Assembly: GCF_009734445.1 (NCBI RefSeq)
Contig: NZ_CP046457.1
Coordinates: 806,001 to 870,000 of the forward strand
Length of the DNA stretch: 64,000 nt
Direction: 5' to 3'
DNA from: Candidatus Syntrophocurvum alkaliphilum
GTDB lineage: Bacteria > Bacillota > Syntrophomonadia > Syntrophomonadales > Syntrophomonadaceae
The translations under genes and the position numbers were made by a program. Positions 61,481 to 64,000 of the stretch are shown here, piece by piece. Below the pieces are notes generated by a model. That model saw only the letters and a list, made by a program, of their open reading frames with translations, made no database searches and was not told where the DNA came from. The first letter of the stretch is position 1; every line of letters begins with the position of its first letter.

Positions 61481-61706
61481 GATTCTGCTGCAAAAAGTAA
61501 CTACAAAGAACTTAAGGCTGAGCAAACATGTTTGTCTAAGTCCCGAATAGCAAGGCGTGGTGCATAGATCACGGCTAAGTATAAATAAATTTTACTTTAG
61601 ATAATAAGTGCTAAGCAAAAATGAAGATAAAGACCGATGAGCGGCGTGATAAACATGTTTGCTCAGCCGATTCCATAGCCTAAGTTTAACTTTTCGCAGT
61701 GAAACC
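61481..61706 (+). repeat. MITE-like element, copy 8 (full)
   Basis: Full copy; the best target duplication of the family is AATCATT at 61474-61480 and 61707-61713. Its right end reads TTTTCGCAGTGAAACC, a few changes from the others. It belongs to the same subfamily as copy 6. Confidence 0.93.
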
Positions 61707-61737
61707 AATCATTGAATTATTATTTTTTAAAATATAA

Positions 61738-61774
61738 AAAATGACTGCTCTATGCTTTAGAGAACAGTCATTAA
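61738..61774 (-). terminator. Terminator of the nitroreductase gene
   Basis: On the minus strand AATGACTGTTCTCTA / TAGAGCAGTCATT stem followed by TTTTTAT, 67 bases after the stop codon. Confidence 0.75.
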
Positions 61775-61840
61775 TTATTTGTTAAAAAGCTAGTATTGTT
61801 CTATACTCAAATGAACATACCACTATGCTTTCAACAAACT

Positions 61841-62362
61841 TTAAAATTTGTTGAAATGTAGCTTATCGTAAAGCAAATCACTTTCATCATATGGTTTTTT
61901 ATGTTCTGCAGGGTAACCTATAGCGATTATACATTCAACATGATACTTTTCAGGAATTTCTAATATATTTTTGATATAATCCTCGGCCATTTGATTTTCG
62001 GGGTGTTCTCTCATTCGAACCTGTATCCAACAAGAGCCAAGTTCTAATGAGTGAGCAACCAATTGCATAATAATAGCTGTAATAGAACAATCCTCTATCC
62101 AAACATCACACTTTTCAGGATCTGCAATTATAACAATTCCTAAAGGTGCTCCCGCTAAAAAACTAGAACTGTGTTCCCTACAATTTGATAGCTTTTCAAG
62201 TAATTCTTTATCAGATACAACAATAAACTCCCATGGTCTCCTTGAACGTGAAGATGGGGAAAGCAAAGCACTTTTTAAAATTATGTCAAGCTTCTCCTTC
62301 TCTACTTCTTTATCTGTATATTTTCTAATACTTCTTCTAGTTTTCAACAAGTCAAATAGCAT
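61841..62362 (-). CDS. Nitroreductase family protein
   Basis: A 173-residue FMN-binding nitroreductase. TRRSIRKYTDKEVEKEK near the N-terminus and SRRPWEFIVV are the FMN-phosphate-binding parts; AIGYPAEHKKP is the C-terminal signature. It is a flavin reductase-like enzyme of unknown substrate. ATG 62362 follows AGGAGG by eight bases. It is 36 bases after the ketopantoate reductase-like gene, so they may be one transcript. Confidence 0.9.
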   Translation of the reverse strand: MLFDLLKTRRSIRKYTDKEVEKEKLDIILKSALLSPSSRSRRPWEFIVVSDKELLEKLSNCREHSSSFLAGAPLGIVIIADPEKCDVWIEDCSITAIIMQLVAHSLELGSCWIQVRMREHPENQMAEDYIKNILEIPEKYHVECIIAIGYPAEHKKPYDESDLLYDKLHFNKF

Positions 62363-62398
62363 CAAAACAACCTCCTTTTTTCTTAGTCAAAAGGACAA

Positions 62399-63313
62399 TC
62401 AGGCTTTAAATCCAAATTTTTTTGCAATCATTTCATAAGTCGGTACATTAACACCATATTGTTTTCCCAAAAGCACTACCTCAAAAATGAGACCTTGTAT
62501 CTCGGAATTCTTACCTTGTTTTATATCTCTCTGCATCGAAGTAGTAGCTGTGGGTGATAAATTAGCGAGAATCTCCAGATTGGTTTCCACTATATCTACC
62601 GTGAAATGTATGCCCATAGCTTTTGCCAGTGTATCAATCTCACGCATCAACGCAATAAAAGTATCTCTTACTTCCCCTTCCTGTTGTGCTGCTCCAGCAT
62701 TAATATCATAATATATGCCACAGGCAGCCATAGGGGATACATAAGAGAATTTCTGGAGTGCATCTCTTTTAATATTATCAGATACAATGCCCATTATACC
62801 ACTATCCTCCAGATCTTTAGCGACTTGTTCAAGGACAATTCGATACTCATCTGGTTTTCTCACACCATATACAATCCTAAATATATCTCCTAATTGAAGA
62901 ATGGTACCAGGTTCTTTAATTTCTGCAGATACATAAATACATCCATCTGTCACTAATATATCCGGTAACAGTTCCTGCATCCTGCCCCCAGTACCATATA
63001 TATTTAGTACAGGAATTACAACAGTATCTTTATGAGCTACTCTTTTAATAAAGGGAATCGTTTCATCAATGGAATAACCTTTCACACAATTAAATATCAC
63101 ATCAGGTTGATCGTTATAATCAGCCATATTATAAGCTTTCATGGGAAAGACAGTATAATTCCCTTTACTTGTAGTCTCCATTTTTAAGCCATTTTTTTGA
63201 ATTGCCTCTAAATGTGCTCCTTTGTCAATTACTGTAACATCTTTACCTGCCTCTGCCATAAATGCCCCAATACTTCCACCTGTACCACCAGCTCCAATTA
63301 TTAAATATTTCAT
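62399..63313 (-). CDS. Ketopantoate reductase family dehydrogenase (PanE/ApbA-like)
   Basis: A 304-residue NADPH-binding dehydrogenase. GAGGTGGSIGAF is the Rossmann loop, and NCVKGYSIDETIPFI with the following catalytic lysine region fits PanE. The C-terminal domain has the KFSYVSPMA and the usual NSEIQGLIFEVV (glutamate) segments. Many such proteins are not true PanE, so the substrate is uncertain. The frame is open from 63370, but ATG 63313 has GGAGG upstream. Confidence 0.88.
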   Translation of the reverse strand: MKYLIIGAGGTGGSIGAFMAEAGKDVTVIDKGAHLEAIQKNGLKMETTSKGNYTVFPMKAYNMADYNDQPDVIFNCVKGYSIDETIPFIKRVAHKDTVVIPVLNIYGTGGRMQELLPDILVTDGCIYVSAEIKEPGTILQLGDIFRIVYGVRKPDEYRIVLEQVAKDLEDSGIMGIVSDNIKRDALQKFSYVSPMAACGIYYDINAGAAQQEGEVRDTFIALMREIDTLAKAMGIHFTVDIVETNLEILANLSPTATTSMQRDIKQGKNSEIQGLIFEVVLLGKQYGVNVPTYEMIAKKFGFKA

Positions 63314-63502
63314 TTTATTACCTCCGCTATTTAAAAATAATTCACTTAAGCCAATTTTTCTGTGGCACATATTACAGTTTAATAATTATCTGGTACTAAT
63401 AATGTATTTTCCTTTTAATGTTATTTTACAATATTATATATAATTGCCCATTATCCTCTTTTGTTTCCTTCATTATTATAATTTTTTCCTGTAGCACAGA
63501 GG

Positions 63503-63532
63503 GTAGGACTGGGGATGCTTCTCCTGTCCTAC
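63503..63532. other. GC-richer hairpin in the right-edge intergenic region
   Basis: GTAGGAC / GTCCTAC with inner GGGGA/TCTCC pairing and a TGCT loop. It is denser in G+C than its surroundings and has no T-run, so it does not look like a normal terminator. The rest of the 63314-63566 gap shows nothing else recognisable. Confidence 0.45.
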
Positions 63533-63566
63533 ACAGATTCGATATTAATATTATGGTTAAGGCAAG

Positions 63567-63698
63567 CTAACCTCCAGGATAAAAGTTTTTACGCATAGTT
63601 GCACGCAGCTCACCTCTTAAATCTAGATGAGTAATTGCTATCAATTCATTTGCCCGTTCTTTCCTTGTCCTATATTTTAAATCAGCAACACAGTATTG
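63567..63698 (-). pseudogene. Remnant of an acetyl-CoA hydrolase/CoA-transferase C-terminus
   Basis: About 43 residues ending in a stop read YCVADLKYRTRKERAN, then ELIAITHLDLRGELRA. This resembles the C-terminal YGVADLRGKT...RAEALIAIAHPDFR region of acetyl-CoA hydrolase/4-hydroxybutyrate CoA-transferase family proteins. No upstream part of such an enzyme is present, and the frame joins unrelated sequence. It is therefore a fragment, probably left by a rearrangement. Confidence 0.6.
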
Positions 63699-63849
63699 AA
63701 ACAAGCACATATGGACCTTTCTCTCCCGACAGTTCCAACGCCTTTCGTGTTTCTTCAAGCATGGTATCTATATCCCTTGGACTATTTGATGTCTCACTCC
63801 AGCTGTAACCTGATTTTTCTACTACTGCAATCCTGTATTTATCTATCAT
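63682..63849 (-). CDS. Small hypothetical protein, probably truncated
   Basis: A 55-residue frame starting at ATG 63849, which overlaps the stop of the preceding gene (ATGATAGATAA). It reads MIDKYRIAVVEKSGYSW and ends in CC at a TGA. The end overlaps the CoA-transferase remnant in another frame, so the original gene was probably longer and was cut by fusion with that remnant. I do not recognise its family. G+C is higher than in most of the window. Confidence 0.5.
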   Translation of the reverse strand: MIDKYRIAVVEKSGYSWSETSNSPRDIDTMLEETRKALELSGEKGPYVLVSILCC

Positions 63850-64000
63850 CCTCATCCATATTTGTTGGGATTAGGTCTACTTTTGAAATCCAAATACTGT
63901 CGTAATGAAAAATCGGTTTATAATGATTCCCCCACATTTGTAGGGTTTTTTTAACTATTTCTTCTAATTGATGATTACATTCTTGTGCATAGTGATGGGT
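63839..64000 (-). CDS. C-terminal part of an unrecognised protein (partial)
   Basis: 53 residues from the right edge of the window to a TAA at 63839, reading THHYAQECNHQLEEIVKK at its start and ending DLIPTNMDEDDR. Its stop overlaps the start of the next small frame, a pattern of translational coupling. I cannot name the family from this part. Confidence 0.5.
   Translation of the reverse strand, partial: THHYAQECNHQLEEIVKKTLQMWGNHYKPIFHYDSIWISKVDLIPTNMDEDDR

Noticed and set aside
12948-61706. Repeats as a CRISPR array
   Set aside because: Copies are about 227 bp, kilobases apart, in both orientations, and have target duplications; there are no spacers or cas genes.

Overview
The window is AT-rich DNA with strong Shine-Dalgarno sites, many TTG/GTG starts, spoVK, LexA, Hfq, a YlbF/YmcA-type protein and Firmicutes-type gene order. 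This points to a spore-forming, probably anaerobic member of the Clostridia. The species cannot be named from the sequence. A likely UGA-decoded selenoprotein, Mrp antiporter genes, corrinoid salvage genes and TRAP uptake fit an anaerobe with sodium-linked energetics.

Layout. 0-5.2 kb (minus): pssA and psd (phosphatidylethanolamine synthesis), a B12-binding radical SAM protein, murB, and a LarA-type racemase. 5.3-9.5 kb (plus): a two-gene FAD/Fe-S 2-hydroxyacid dehydrogenase, a TtcA-like tRNA thiolase, and lexA with its own SOS box. 9.5-12.8 kb (minus): ynbB-like gene, DUF456 gene, glnA. 13.3-19.1 kb (plus): complete mrpABCDEFG. 19.1-32.5 kb (minus): miaB, ylbF-like, guanylate kinase-DUF1653 fusion, mutS, hydantoinase-like gene, deacetylase, mutL, methyltransferase, miaA, hfq, spoVK. 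This resembles the Bacillus miaB-ymcA-mutS-mutL ... miaA-hfq-spoVK-ynbB-glnA order, with insertions including the inverted mrp operon. 32.7-34.3 kb: a DUF368 lipid-carrier transporter, a 71-residue protein, and a thioredoxin-like gene interrupted by an in-frame TGA followed by a SECIS-like hairpin. 34.5-42.9 kb (minus): membrane MutS-like ATPase, second deacetylase, cbiZ-btuDCF corrinoid salvage, and an unrecognised transporter-like protein.

43-64 kb is more accessory. It holds a beta-propeller-like protein; a padR-moxR-VWA-flavin cassette divergent from a TAXI-TRAP transporter whose permease seems to start at AUC; a cobalamin riboswitch with a terminator controlling a zinc dehydrogenase, a TrpD-like phosphoribosyltransferase and a small protein; an acyl-CoA cluster (acrylyl-CoA reductase-like, MaoC-like, thiolase-fold protein without the usual cysteine, DUF35); rluA-like; selO; nitroreductase; ketopantoate reductase-like; and broken genes at the right edge.

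A dispersed element of about 227 bp unifies the window. It has long terminal inverted repeats and AT-rich 5-7 bp flanking duplications. There are five near-full copies and three partial or miniature ones, all outside gene cores but often touching gene ends. It looks like a MITE without a visible parent transposase. The most notable items are the hidden selenoprotein, this element family, and the riboswitch-controlled TrpD-like operon.
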